A stretch of 41,114 bases of DNA from Gammaproteobacteria bacterium (GCA_009692265.1 SHZM01000031.1:1-41114), one strand, 5' to 3'; counted from the first letter of the stretch, positions 26,249 through 34,771 are shown. Numbers and translations are program-made. The notes: generated by a model not told the origin, from the letters alone.

Positions 26249-26952
26249 GTGGAATTCGATTTAGCAACCCACGGATCAATAACCAACGCCACCACATCGC
26301 GCAGATACGCCAGAAACTCAGTGCCCATATTGACGTCGAACCGCGAGGGATCCGTACTGGTTATTACGATCAAACCATCCCACTGTGACGTCGCCAGCGG
26401 CAATACCACGTGCGAACCGCTCACCTCCGTGCGTCCGAAAAGCGCTTCGCCCTGCGCATAAGTCAAACGTCCGCAAAGAGTCTGGCGGCTTTTCAAGACA
26501 TTCGCAAAGGCTTCGCGCCTTGGCGACTTCGCACCGACAAATTGCGGCACCGACACGCTATCCACAAACGCTGGGTCGGCGAATAAAAGCACGGTGATCT
26601 GGTCGGCATTAAAGTCATCGGCAAGGCGTTGCTGCAATACCGTGAATACCGCTTGCGGGCCGGCCGCTTCCATCAAGGTCAGCGCCAGACGATGAATACG
26701 CAGGATCAGCGCCTCGTTACTGCGCGCGGAGACGATGAATTCATCGAATTTTGCTTTTAGTCGGTCGTGCTCCTCGCGTAGTGAACTCAGCTGTCGGTCC
26801 CACAATGACACCGCGGCACCCGATAAATGCGGCAGCTCAAGTTCGCGCAGAACATTGGGATAGTTGTTGAAGAACAAAGGATTTTCACGCAGATAGGTGG
26901 CTATCGCGTCTGGATTGAGATTATCCGTATTGGCAGTAAGGTTCTCGCTCAT
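26245..26952 (-). CDS. DUF484 (YigA-like) protein
   Basis: A 235-aa soluble protein. The N-terminal part, AIATYLRENPLFFNNYPNVLRELELPH, is characteristic of DUF484. A central coiled-coil-like helix (LWDRQLSSLREEHDRLKAKF) and a GAF-like C-terminal domain follow. The role is unknown; the gene is regularly found between dapF and xerC. It follows dapF by 10 nt and its end overlaps the xerC ATG, so the three genes are an operon. Confidence 0.93.
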   Translation of the reverse strand: MSENLTANTDNLNPDAIATYLRENPLFFNNYPNVLRELELPHLSGAAVSLWDRQLSSLREEHDRLKAKFDEFIVSARSNEALILRIHRLALTLMEAAGPQAVFTVLQQRLADDFNADQITVLLFADPAFVDSVSVPQFVGAKSPRREAFANVLKSRQTLCGRLTYAQGEALFGRTEVSGSHVVLPLATSQWDGLIVITSTDPSRFDVNMGTEFLAYLRDVVALVIDPWVAKSNST

Positions 26953-26962
26953 AAATGGCCTG

Positions 26963-27793
26963 TCATATCTCTATTGACCCCTCGAATACTTCGCTTGCGG
27001 GTCCGCTCATGATGAGAGTGGAATCCGCGGCCCCTGACCACTCAATGATAAGTTCTCCGCCAGGTAGTTCCACTCGCGTGCTATCATTTATCCTGCCCCA
27101 CAAACGCCCGACTGCCGCAGCGGCACAGGCACCGGTGCCACACGCTAAGGTTTCGCCGACACCGCGCTCAAATACCCGCAAGCGCAGTCGTTCACGCGAG
27201 ACGATCTGCATGAAGCCCACGTTGACCCGTTGCGGAAACAACGGATGCGCTTGCAAGAGCGTGCCTAAGGCTTCGACCGGCGCGTGTGAAACGTCTGCCA
27301 CCTCAAACACAGCATGCGGATTCGGGATCGCGACTGCACCGAAGTGCCACAGCACCCCCTTGAACTCCACTGAATAACTCGCCGCTTCAACCTTGACTGC
27401 CAGCGGGATCTCCGCGGGAACGAAGCGCGGCACTCCCATCTCAACCCGCGCCCCCTCGGGGGTCAATATAATTTCGTAAACACCCTCGCCTACTTCAACC
27501 TGCAAACGCTGATCGCGTACCGCGCCGCGTTTGTTCAAGTACTGCGCGACGCAGCGTACACCGTTGCCACAATGCTCAGCCGAGGAACCATCGGCGTTGA
27601 CGACCCGGTAGCGGATATCAGCATGGGATCTGGTCGGTGCCTCAATGAATAGGATCTGGTCGCAGCCCACCCCGTAGCGACGGTCGGCGAGTCGTGCGTA
27701 TACCGAGGACTCCAAGGAGAGAGGAATGACGCGCGCATCCAGGACGACAAAGTCGTTTCCTAGTCCCTGCATTTTAGTGAAAGCAAGCCGCAC
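26963..27793 (-). CDS. dapF: Diaminopimelate epimerase
   Basis: It converts LL-diaminopimelate to the meso form for lysine and peptidoglycan synthesis. The 276-aa protein starts MRLAFTKMQGLGNDFVVLDA and has the two catalytic cysteines in NADGSSAEHCGNGVRC and GVGETLACGTGACAA. The length is normal (E. coli 274 aa). It is the first gene of the dapF-DUF484-xerC operon. The 96-bp gap to the upstream TraB-type gene shows no clear promoter. Confidence 0.97.
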   Translation of the reverse strand: MRLAFTKMQGLGNDFVVLDARVIPLSLESSVYARLADRRYGVGCDQILFIEAPTRSHADIRYRVVNADGSSAEHCGNGVRCVAQYLNKRGAVRDQRLQVEVGEGVYEIILTPEGARVEMGVPRFVPAEIPLAVKVEAASYSVEFKGVLWHFGAVAIPNPHAVFEVADVSHAPVEALGTLLQAHPLFPQRVNVGFMQIVSRERLRLRVFERGVGETLACGTGACAAAAVGRLWGRINDSTRVELPGGELIIEWSGAADSTLIMSGPASEVFEGSIEI

Positions 27794-27889
27794 GCGACGC
27801 TCCTCCGGATCCCCCGACCGGCCCGCATCGTACTAGAGCTTTACCTAAAAATCCCTCAACCGACTCGATAGTGCTTAGATGCCGCACGC

Positions 27890-28792
27890 CTAGTCTGCCA
27901 CCGCCCGCACGCGATACCCGTGCGCAACTAAATGCGCCAGTACGCCTTCCGTTCCTGGCAGGTGAAGCGCGCCGATTGCGATAAACGCGCCGCCCGCTGC
28001 GAGGTGTCGCTGCATCCGCTGAGCCAGGCGAAGGTTACGCGCGACTAGCAGCTCTTCAGTAAGTAGGTCTTGCGCAGGAGACTGAAAACGCTCGGCATGC
28101 CGGTAGACTGCGCGGAGATCGCGGCGTCGGTAGTCATCGATCAAGTCAGCTGTAATCTGATTCAATACCTCGTAGTGGCACACTGTTTCGGCGACGAGCG
28201 TCACTTGGTGTTGCATCTCGATCGATTCAAAAATCGTCGTTTGCTCAGCTAAGGTTTCCAGGCCGAAAATCGTCTTGCGGGTACGCTGCGCGGTGCTCAT
28301 CAGAACCATATCCAGCGGTGCCGATCGCGTACCAGGCGGCAGACTTAAGGTCGTAAATACAGCCCACGGCTTGAGCTGAGCGGCGTCGCTTTCACTAATC
28401 CCGTAGCCAGACAGCAAGGTGATCGCGCGCATGAATAACTCGTCCCCGAGCACTGCGCGCAAAGTTTTTCGGTCGGGGTAGCGCATGCGCTCTCCGATCT
28501 CCATCAGAGTCTCGAGATCCATTATGACTTCCATGCCAAACTGCGTGCTCGCCATCAACGCGGAGGTCACTGCCGGCGTCGGTTGACCCGTCATCTCCGC
28601 GGCCAGATGGATAGTGCCGAAGAGAAAATTCCGCTGTTCTTCCGGCCCCGTAACTTCCCACAATAAACTTTCCGTATAGCGTACCGGTGCCCCCGATGGG
28701 GGGACAACCGGCAACCTTGGACACTCGAAACCTGGTGACCTGAACGTCAGCAGAACTCCGAGGAGCAACACCGAAAAACGCACTACACGCAC
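27890..28792 (-). CDS. TraB/GumN family protein
   Basis: A 300-aa protein, probably exported (N-terminal hydrophobic stretch FSVLLLGVLLTFRSPGF). It contains the two family motifs, FLFGTIHLA near residue 57 and IAIGALHLPGTEGVL near the C-terminus, whose Gly-x-x-His cores define TraB/GumN (PrgY-like) proteins, often proposed to be metal-dependent peptidases. The substrate is unknown. It lies 6 nt downstream of nagZ and is probably cotranscribed with it. Confidence 0.9.
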   Translation of the reverse strand: MRVVRFSVLLLGVLLTFRSPGFECPRLPVVPPSGAPVRYTESLLWEVTGPEEQRNFLFGTIHLAAEMTGQPTPAVTSALMASTQFGMEVIMDLETLMEIGERMRYPDRKTLRAVLGDELFMRAITLLSGYGISESDAAQLKPWAVFTTLSLPPGTRSAPLDMVLMSTAQRTRKTIFGLETLAEQTTIFESIEMQHQVTLVAETVCHYEVLNQITADLIDDYRRRDLRAVYRHAERFQSPAQDLLTEELLVARNLRLAQRMQRHLAAGGAFIAIGALHLPGTEGVLAHLVAHGYRVRAVAD

Positions 28793-28798
28793 GCTCGG

Positions 28799-29857
28799 CT
28801 ACGCCGGAGTGTCATCACGAAACGCTAAAGTTGGGGCTGGTTCCAGCGTTAGCAACGCAAAGCGTGCGGCGGCGTAGCGCGGGTGCGCAAGAACCTCAGG
28901 CATCGAAGTAGTGCCGCGCGCATGCATTCGCATCAACCGGACTTGCGCGAGCGGATTCGGTGCGACGACGATATGATCGAGCACGCGCGCGACCGCGCGG
29001 CGATCATTACAGATCAAGCACATGTCGCATCCCGCGGCGAGCGCCATGTGAGTTCTTTCAACATGGCTCGCCATCACGGCTGCGCCAGACATGCTTAAAT
29101 CATCGGAGAAAACCGCACCCATGAACCCAAGCTCTGCGCGTAAGATTTCATCGATCCAAACCTTGGAATATCCCACCGGCACGCCATCCACCGCCGGAAA
29201 TAAAATATGCGCCGGCATGATCCCTTCCAAGCCGGCTGATATCAGCAAGCGGAACGGCAGCAGGTCGCGGGTGCGGATCGCTTGCAGCCCGCGACGGTCT
29301 ATCGGAAGCTCGTGGTGGCTATCGGCGTCGACCGTGCCGTGACCTGGAAAATGCTTGCCAACCGCGGCCATCCCCGCCGCATGCATCCCTCGCATGTACG
29401 CTTGCCCTAAGCGGGCGACAGTTTCCGGGAGAGGATGAAACGCACGATCGTTGATGACGCGGCTATGAGCGCTATAAAGATCGAGGATCGGTGCAAAGCT
29501 GAAGTCGATCTCCGCAGCGCGCAACTCCGCGGCCATCAACCATCCTAAATCGATTGCCATCGCCAAGGCTTCTCGTGGTTTCTGTGCATAGTGCCGCCCG
29601 AGGTGATTTAGCGGCGGCAGCGCGGTAAATTCCTCGCGAAAGCGCTGCACACGCCCACCCTCGTGATCGACGGCGATTAATAGCCGCGGACTTCTCAAAC
29701 CGTGGATTGCTCTTGTTAACGCCGTAAGCTGCTCGCGCGATTCATAATTTCTCGAAAAAAGAATGACCCCGCCGACTAATGGATGTCGCAATAGCTCGCG
29801 CTCCTCGAACGATAACGCGAGACCGTCTAAGTCGATCATTAACGGACCAAGGCTCAT
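28799..29857 (-). CDS. nagZ: Beta-N-acetylhexosaminidase NagZ
   Basis: It cleaves GlcNAc from anhydromuropeptides in cytoplasmic peptidoglycan recycling. The 352-aa GH3 enzyme has IAVDHEGGRVQRFR, the KHFPGHGTVDADSHHELP loop with the catalytic His/Asp pair, and the nucleophile Asp in AVFSDDLSMSGA. There is no signal peptide, consistent with a cytoplasmic location. It is slightly longer than E. coli NagZ (341 aa). It precedes the TraB-type gene. Confidence 0.96.
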   Translation of the reverse strand: MSLGPLMIDLDGLALSFEERELLRHPLVGGVILFSRNYESREQLTALTRAIHGLRSPRLLIAVDHEGGRVQRFREEFTALPPLNHLGRHYAQKPREALAMAIDLGWLMAAELRAAEIDFSFAPILDLYSAHSRVINDRAFHPLPETVARLGQAYMRGMHAAGMAAVGKHFPGHGTVDADSHHELPIDRRGLQAIRTRDLLPFRLLISAGLEGIMPAHILFPAVDGVPVGYSKVWIDEILRAELGFMGAVFSDDLSMSGAAVMASHVERTHMALAAGCDMCLICNDRRAVARVLDHIVVAPNPLAQVRLMRMHARGTTSMPEVLAHPRYAAARFALLTLEPAPTLAFRDDTPA

Positions 29858-29929
29858 AGCCCGATCTTATAGGGGACCGCGAGTGATTTCCCGCTTCGTG
29901 ATCCGCGCGGGTAGGTCTAAGACGATGGG

Positions 29930-30709
29930 TTAGCGCGATCTTTCGCGCAGGCGTTCGCCGCCCGCCTGGATCGCAAGGACGAGCGAGACAATCGCAATGC
30001 TCGGGCCCAACAGCATATGCGGCGCGATCAGGAGATATTGCGCTGCTTCGCGCAGCATGTTGCCCCACGACGGCGTCGGCGCTTGCGCGCCTAGCCCAAG
30101 GAAACTCATGCCGGCTTCAGCAGCGATGGTCGTGCCAAAGGCGAAGACTGCCTCGACTACCAGAGGGCCCATTAGCAAAGGCACCACGTGTCGTCGCAGG
30201 AGTTGGAAATCCGGCGTCCCTAATACCCGCGCCGCCTGTACATGCTCCCGTTGTTTGAGGCTCAACACTTGAGCACGCGCCAGACGTGCAAACCCAACCC
30301 ACCCCACGGTACAGAGCGCGAAGATCACGTTACCCATGCCCGCACCCAACAGCGCAGCCAACGCGATGGCGAGTAAGATTCCTGGAAAGGCGAGAAATAC
30401 ATCCATAATGCGAACCGCAATCAGATCCCAGAGTCCGCCTAACCACGCCGCGCTCACGCCTACGATCATGCCTACCGACAACGAGAGCGCGACAACGAGA
30501 GCCACTACTGGGCAGGAGATCGCCGCGCCCGCAAGCACGCGCGGCCCGATCGCGCGCCCGAGATCATCAGCGCCGAACCATAAGCCCGGCCGTGGTGGCG
30601 CAAACATCTGCGCCAACGCCACCTGATTCACCTCCGCTAACAACCAAATGCCGCAACCCGCGGCTACCGCCCAAGCCACCAGCACGAACATCCACCAACG
30701 GTGCATCAT
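29930..30709 (-). CDS. Peptide/nickel-type ABC permease (DppC-like)
   Basis: A ~259-aa inner-membrane permease with six predicted helices. The permease signature EAA-like loop is ARVLGTPDFQLLRRHVVPLL, followed by GTTIAAEAGMSFLGLG, typical of DppC/OppC. I placed the start at the ATG of MMHRWWMFVLVAW (30707-30709), which overlaps the upstream permease stop; a longer frame to 30805 lacks homology. No substrate-binding or ATPase genes are adjacent, so the substrate cannot be inferred. Confidence 0.9.
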   Translation of the reverse strand: MMHRWWMFVLVAWAVAAGCGIWLLAEVNQVALAQMFAPPRPGLWFGADDLGRAIGPRVLAGAAISCPVVALVVALSLSVGMIVGVSAAWLGGLWDLIAVRIMDVFLAFPGILLAIALAALLGAGMGNVIFALCTVGWVGFARLARAQVLSLKQREHVQAARVLGTPDFQLLRRHVVPLLMGPLVVEAVFAFGTTIAAEAGMSFLGLGAQAPTPSWGNMLREAAQYLLIAPHMLLGPSIAIVSLVLAIQAGGERLRERSR

Positions 30710-31695
30710 CGGCTCATCTTGCGAATACGCGGATCGCACCAGGCATACACCCCATCCGTGAGCATGTTGATGAGCACGTAGCTGACGCTGATACAGAGCA
30801 CGCATCCCTGCACGACGGGGTAGTCTCGACGCTCAATGGCTTCGACCGTCAACGCGCCGAGCCCTGGCCAGGCGAACACCGTTTCGGTAATCACCGCACC
30901 ACCGAACAGCGCCCCCAATTGCAATCCAAGAGTCGTCGTTACAGGCAGCGCAGCGTTACGGAGTGCATGGCGGAGCAATACTTGTAGTCGATCGAGGCCA
31001 CGCGCGTAAGCCGCGCGCACGTAGTCTTCGCGATAAATCATCGTTAATGCGGCACTTAGTTGCTGCGAGATCACGGCAGACAAGCCGATACTCAGGCTTA
31101 GCGCGGGAAGCACCACCCCGTTCCAGACCTCCGCGCCACCGATCGGTGCCCATCCCAAGATCACCGCGAAAATCACGATAAAAATAGGACCAAGAACAAA
31201 GTTGGGAATCGCGGTGCCAACCATCGCAAACACCGTTACCCCGCGCGCAAATAGCGACCCGCGATAAAGCGCACTCAACGCCCCAAGCGGCACGGCGATG
31301 ACCAACGCAAAGAGCATCGCCATCAATGCCAAGCCGACGGTGTAAGGGAGTCGATCTATCAACAGGCTTGCGATTGGCTCTTGAGAATACAGCGACACAC
31401 CGAGATCGAAATGCGCTAGGTCGCGATAGTAATCCAGCAGTTGCGTTGGCCAGGGGACGTCAAGCCCAAGGGCCCGCCGCAGCACCTCGCGATCCGCAGT
31501 GCCCGCCTGCTCCCCCAACATTGCTTCGACGGGATCGCCTGGAATTACGTGCAAAAGAAAAAACACCACCAAGGATATTGCGAATAGTGAGCCCGCAGCC
31601 GCGATTAACCGAGTCAACACAGGCGATAATGTGGCGCTAGTAACCATCCGCCGAGATGATGCCCGAACATCTTCTACCTTGGCTATCAGGAACAT
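30706..31695 (-). CDS. Peptide/nickel-type ABC permease (DppB-like)
   Basis: A ~329-aa DppB/OppB-type permease: FLLHVIPGDPVEAMLG after the first helix, then several transmembrane segments and the EAA-like loop RAAYARGLDRLQVLLRHALRNAALP. The start ATG at 31693-31695 has GAGG nine nt upstream. A GTG two codons earlier and an ATG further in (31647) are alternatives. It is translationally coupled to the DppC-like gene. The companion ATPase and binding protein are missing from the window. Confidence 0.9.
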   Translation of the reverse strand: MFLIAKVEDVRASSRRMVTSATLSPVLTRLIAAAGSLFAISLVVFFLLHVIPGDPVEAMLGEQAGTADREVLRRALGLDVPWPTQLLDYYRDLAHFDLGVSLYSQEPIASLLIDRLPYTVGLALMAMLFALVIAVPLGALSALYRGSLFARGVTVFAMVGTAIPNFVLGPIFIVIFAVILGWAPIGGAEVWNGVVLPALSLSIGLSAVISQQLSAALTMIYREDYVRAAYARGLDRLQVLLRHALRNAALPVTTTLGLQLGALFGGAVITETVFAWPGLGALTVEAIERRDYPVVQGCVLCISVSYVLINMLTDGVYAWCDPRIRKMSR

Positions 31696-31790
31696 CGACA
31701 CTCACCTCTTAGATTGTTACCTCCAGCAGGTGGCGAAAGCCCCATGAGTTCATTAAAGTGCGCTTGCTTTATAGCGACAGGAAATTGAGC

Positions 31791-32303
31791 GTGGCCAGAT
31801 ATCAATTCGAACAAGAAACAGAAACCCCAGATCTCTTGGCGCGGGGTTCGCAACTTACGCAAATCATCGTGCGCGCGTCAGGGTTTGTATTGTTGATCGT
31901 CGGATTATGGATCGCGCTCGCCGTCATCGCCGAAGCCTGGTCGCTGTACCGCGATCCTTCGCAGATTGAACGTTTCGCGACTGCTATCGAGCAAGGGTCG
32001 CATTTAGATCAGACGCTCGCGAGCGCTAGTCGCGGAAGTAGCCTCGAAAGTGGCGCAGAGAGTCCGGCAGACATCATCGAAAATGCCCAAGCGACGCCTC
32101 CCGCTCTGGATGTCGGTCCAGCACCAAGTTTTCGCTTATCGTACTTCGTCGCCTGGCTAATTGAATTAATGCTGTTAATGCTAATCGGACGGCTTGCCCT
32201 CGCGGCCGTCAAAACCGGCGGCGAACTCGTGCTACACGATCGGCATATCAAGCGCTTCGTGCGCGAGTTATTACGCGAAGCCGGTGGGAAGGCCAGCGGG
32301 TAA
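31791..32303 (+). CDS. Small membrane protein of unknown function
   Basis: I do not recognise this family. The product is about 170 aa with two strongly hydrophobic helices (ASGFVLLIVGLWIALAVIA and YFVAWLIELMLLMLIGRLALAAV). They flank an acidic, Ser/Ala-rich loop of ~70 residues. The C-terminal tail is basic (HDRHIKRFVRELLREAGG). I chose GTG 31791 because AGGA lies 8 nt upstream; the frame opens at a GTG 11 codons earlier. It is divergent from the DppB-like gene and convergent with the GNAT gene. Confidence 0.75.
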   Translation: MARYQFEQETETPDLLARGSQLTQIIVRASGFVLLIVGLWIALAVIAEAWSLYRDPSQIERFATAIEQGSHLDQTLASASRGSSLESGAESPADIIENAQATPPALDVGPAPSFRLSYFVAWLIELMLLMLIGRLALAAVKTGGELVLHDRHIKRFVRELLREAGGKASG

Positions 32304-32339
32304 AATAAATCGTTCGACGTGCTAAGTACGCGCGAACGA
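32303..32339 (-). terminator. Terminator after the GNAT gene
   Basis: On the minus strand, just past the GNAT stop, TCGTTCG (32333-32339) pairs with CGAACGA (32310-32316) around a loop containing an inner CGT/ACG pairing. The stem is directly followed by the T-rich ATTTATTTTA (32300-32309). This fits a Rho-independent terminator in minus orientation. The hairpin could also end the convergent membrane-protein transcript, though no T-run follows on that side. Confidence 0.6.
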
Positions 32340-32345
32340 GATGCA

Positions 32346-32882
32346 TTACAACGCCTTCCGCATTCGCACTAGAGGCACCGCGAACCCACCTCGATCGTCG
32401 CTCAAACGCTCAATCGGCTCATAGCCGCAAACTAGATAGAGCGGCTCACCGGCCAAGGTAGCCATCAATTCGACACTGCCAAAGCCCTCCTGCCGAGCTG
32501 CATCCTCGCACAACCCAAGGATCAGCCGGCCGACGCCCATTCGGACGTAGTCAGGGTGGGTGTACATCGCCCGCACTCGCGCTGAGTCGCGCGCGGGGTC
32601 CAGGAGCGCCGGGCTGCGCCCTGGGGCTTGATCTCCGCCATAGAGCGTGGCGCGACAACTCCAACCGCCACAACCCGCCAGGTTCCCGTCGGATTCAACG
32701 ATAAAATACGTCGCGTCGGCGATAAGCTGAGTATCGAGTCCCATGATCATTCGACTCGCGGCAATCTGCTGTGCATCTAAAAATGGCTTCTGAAGCTCGG
32801 AAATAGCAGCGTCCATGAGTTCTCGGAGCGCCGCGAGATCCGCGAATTTGGCTAGCCTGTGTTTGAGTCTTGTGTTTTCCAT
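32346..32882 (-). CDS. GNAT family N-acetyltransferase
   Basis: A 178-aa acetyltransferase. Motif A is visible as YVRMGVGRLILGLCEDAARQ, preceded by the strand ARVRAMYTHPDYV; earlier, YFIVESDGNLAGCGGWSC matches the GNAT core. The acceptor substrate is not predictable. It is the last gene of the minus-strand accessory run and ends in a hairpin/T-run. There is no clear ribosome binding site before the ATG. The 119-bp gap to the nitroreductase gene shows only short hairpins (such as CAACT/AGTTG) and no attC site. Confidence 0.9.
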   Translation of the reverse strand: MENTRLKHRLAKFADLAALRELMDAAISELQKPFLDAQQIAASRMIMGLDTQLIADATYFIVESDGNLAGCGGWSCRATLYGGDQAPGRSPALLDPARDSARVRAMYTHPDYVRMGVGRLILGLCEDAARQEGFGSVELMATLAGEPLYLVCGYEPIERLSDDRGGFAVPLVRMRKAL

Positions 32883-33001
32883 TCTTAACTACAGTTAGCG
32901 GCGACGGTTATATCCGCCGGTAAGTTGCTCGGGCGCGAAATCACTAATCCAGAATCTCGGACTCAACTAGCATCGCAAGTTGTGCAAGCGATTCACCATG
33001 T

Positions 33002-33466
33002 TCAGTGGACTACACGCTCGCAGATAAATATCGGAATATCGCGCTGAGTTCGGCGTTGGTAGAGATCGAAATCCGGATATACCTGGCAACACAGTGGCCA
33101 CACCACGGCTTTTCCTTCGACGTTCGCAATTCGCGCAACGAAATGGTGGATGCCACGCCCGACCGTAACCTCGAATTGCGGATACTTGATCAAATTGTGA
33201 TACCACACCGGATGACGCGGGCCGCCGGCCAAGGAGGCGACCAAAACGATGCCATTTCGGTACGGGACATACATGAGTGGAAATTCTCTAGGTTGCCCCG
33301 TTTTTGCACCTCCCATCTTTACGATGCAAATCTCACCGCCGCCCATGCGGTTGAAATGCCGTCCGCCGGTCAATTTGTAGAAAAATACGTGGAGCCGGGT
33401 AAACAATCTCAGGCCCGGCTTTACGAGGCGTAGTTGGACTTCGGTAATAGGACGAGGGTTTCGCAT
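33002..33466 (-). CDS. Deazaflavin-dependent (Ddn-type) nitroreductase family protein
   Basis: A ~154-aa protein of the F420/FMN-binding split-barrel group that includes Ddn. Motifs: RLFTRLHVFFYKLTGG, IVKMGGAKTGQPREFPLMYV, VLVASLAGGPRHPVWYHNL and YPQFEVTVGRG. Members bind deazaflavin F420 or, outside F420 producers, possibly FMN or other ligands. The start ATG (33464-33466) has GGAG nine nt upstream; the frame extends upstream through the attC-like element but that part is not coding-like. It begins 33 bp after that element, as cassette genes do. Confidence 0.88.
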   Translation of the reverse strand: MRNPRPITEVQLRLVKPGLRLFTRLHVFFYKLTGGRHFNRMGGGEICIVKMGGAKTGQPREFPLMYVPYRNGIVLVASLAGGPRHPVWYHNLIKYPQFEVTVGRGIHHFVARIANVEGKAVVWPLCCQVYPDFDLYQRRTQRDIPIFICERVVH

Positions 33467-33499
33467 CGAGATTTTCTCCACGCGCCGGGGCCGGCAAAT

Positions 33500-33557
33500 G
33501 CCTAACGATTGAGCGCAGGCCCTGCGGCAGGCGGTCGGTTGCAACGAACTGTTAGGC
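33500..33557 (-). repeat. attC-like (59-base element-like) site
   Basis: A 58-bp element bounded by GCCTAAC (33500-33506) and GTTAGGC (33551-33557) matches the R-box consensus RYYYAAC...GTTRRRY of integron attC sites. In minus orientation the 5' side reads GCCTAACAGTTCGTTGCA and the 3' side GCTCAATCGTTAGGC, close to the usual attC arms. The inner L-box pairing is imperfect and the centre contains CCTGC/GCAGG. No integrase and no second attC lie in the window, so this is an isolated or decayed site. Confidence 0.55.
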
Positions 33558-33817
33558 CAGGATGCTGAAAATAAGTAAACGTAAGCGTGGTGCCGATGAC
33601 CGCACAAGGGTGTTTATTGGTCAAAGTTGTACTCCGCCTTCTCTGCGGCAGCCTGCTCCAGCGTAGCCATACAGGTTCATCGCCCGATAGTTGGGGTTAA
33701 ATTGCGTTTCAACGAGGAGTCTAACGATGGCGTCCACTTTTTCCAGCTTTCCTCACAATTGCGGGTGCTCGCACAAGATCTCGCCATGGAAGCCAAAGCG
33801 CATGACGATATTGCCTA
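33558..33817 (-). other. Non-coding or remnant stretch
   Basis: Between the attC-like site and the ABM gene no recognised gene is present. It contains GTTAGAC at 33720-33726 (minus orientation), which also fits GTTRRRY but lacks a partner arm, and one very short open frame described separately. No promoter is convincing. Confidence 0.4.
33621..33737 (-). CDS. Very short ORF, doubtful
   Basis: A 38-codon frame starting with GTG reads MDAIVRLLVETQFNPNYRAM and ends GGVQL. A GGA lies 5 nt upstream of the GTG and a GAGG 13 nt upstream. It may be a tiny protein, the remnant C-terminus of a lost gene, or chance. I recognise no family. Confidence 0.2.
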   Translation of the reverse strand: MDAIVRLLVETQFNPNYRAMNLYGYAGAGCRREGGVQL

Positions 33818-34186
33818 TCACCTGCTGCGCTCAGTCCCAGGCATCAGTCGGATCCTGTCACTCGTCATCAGATCCTCCGGAATCGGACCAACGCTCCAAT
33901 CTCTGGCCACCTCGCCTACGCAGATCCGGTACCACTTGAGCAGCGAGTCCCGACCTCGCTTCATTGCGTGCCCATGGTCCGGGTCTGCCGTCCATCTGGC
34001 GAGCGCGGTCGCATCGCGCCAATACGAAATTTCATACATCCGCCCTTGATGCGAAAGACTCGCGGCGGGAGATGCGCCGAGGTACCCATCGATGGTTGCC
34101 AGTTTCGGTAACAGTTGCTCGATGAGCTGGCGAAACTCGACGTCCGCGCCATCATTCAGTTCGAATTCGATTATTGCCATCAGCAT
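33818..34186 (-). CDS. Antibiotic biosynthesis monooxygenase (ABM) domain protein
   Basis: A ~122-aa ferredoxin-like-fold protein. The ABM pattern is visible as MAIIEFELNDGADVEFRQLI, IDGYLGASPAASLS and MYEISYWRDATALARWTADPDHGHAMKRG. Members are cofactor-independent quinol monooxygenases or haem-degrading enzymes; which one cannot be told. The start ATG (34184-34186) has a good AGGAG ten nt upstream; the longer upstream frame is not conserved in character. It precedes the attC-like element and nitroreductase in the same orientation. Confidence 0.82.
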   Translation of the reverse strand: MLMAIIEFELNDGADVEFRQLIEQLLPKLATIDGYLGASPAASLSHQGRMYEISYWRDATALARWTADPDHGHAMKRGRDSLLKWYRICVGEVARDWSVGPIPEDLMTSDRIRLMPGTERSR

Positions 34187-34348
34187 GATCGATCTCCTGG
34201 AAGGAAAGCCGTAAACATTCTCGTACAACTTCGATGCTGTTCCGCACTCACGGCTATCCTCCAATTCACTGCCTGCACCCGCAGCGGAAAACCCCCATGC
34301 CGCTCGACATAGGTGAGCAGGGCCATTGAAAGTTTGGTGCTCGCGTAA

Positions 34349-34771
34349 TTAGTACCGCACACAGGTGTGGCTTCGCTCCCTGAGCACTGCTTCTTGTTCG
34401 AAGTCGCGCCGATAGACTGCGGAGATTTCCTGAATTTTACGACGGCTGCTTTCGTCCCCAGCATGAATCAGGATGACGACCAGCGATGGCTCGCGTTCAA
34501 TCACGCCATTCATGGTTTGCCATTGCCCGCGCGCGTCCATAACCGTTACCCCGGTGGGAAAGCGCGGGGTAATAACTTCATCTAGGAACTGTCTCCACTC
34601 GTCGTCGCTGACTTCGCCGCCTGGACGGTAACGACCAAAAAACAGCACGTCGCGAATCATCACGCTGTCGCCGCTCTCACAACTCACTAGTGGCTGGGTG
34701 ACAAATGGTGTCGCGCAGGCCACCGCCAACGCCGAGATGCTGATTAGAAGATATGGCGCGAATAGGCCCAT
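34349..34771 (-). CDS. DUF3574 domain protein, exported
   Basis: A 140-aa protein with an N-terminal hydrophobic segment (APYLLISISALAVACATP) that may be a signal peptide or a weak lipobox ending in Cys19. The body, LFFGRYRPGGEVSDDEWRQF, LDEVITPRFPTGVTVMDARG and EREPSLVVILIH, is typical of DUF3574, whose function is unknown. It is the upstream member of the small accessory run. The 162-bp gap to the ABM gene holds an open but unremarkable sequence. Confidence 0.85.
   Translation of the reverse strand: MGLFAPYLLISISALAVACATPFVTQPLVSCESGDSVMIRDVLFFGRYRPGGEVSDDEWRQFLDEVITPRFPTGVTVMDARGQWQTMNGVIEREPSLVVILIHAGDESSRRKIQEISAVYRRDFEQEAVLRERSHTCVRY

Noticed and set aside
30437-30443. Another GCCTAAC heptamer as an attC arm
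   Set aside because: It lies within the DppC-like coding sequence and has no partner GTTRRRY at suitable spacing.
33627-34049. A 140-codon plus-strand frame over the ABM gene
   Set aside because: The opposite strand encodes a recognisable ABM domain with a good ribosome binding site; this frame has no similarity that I can see.
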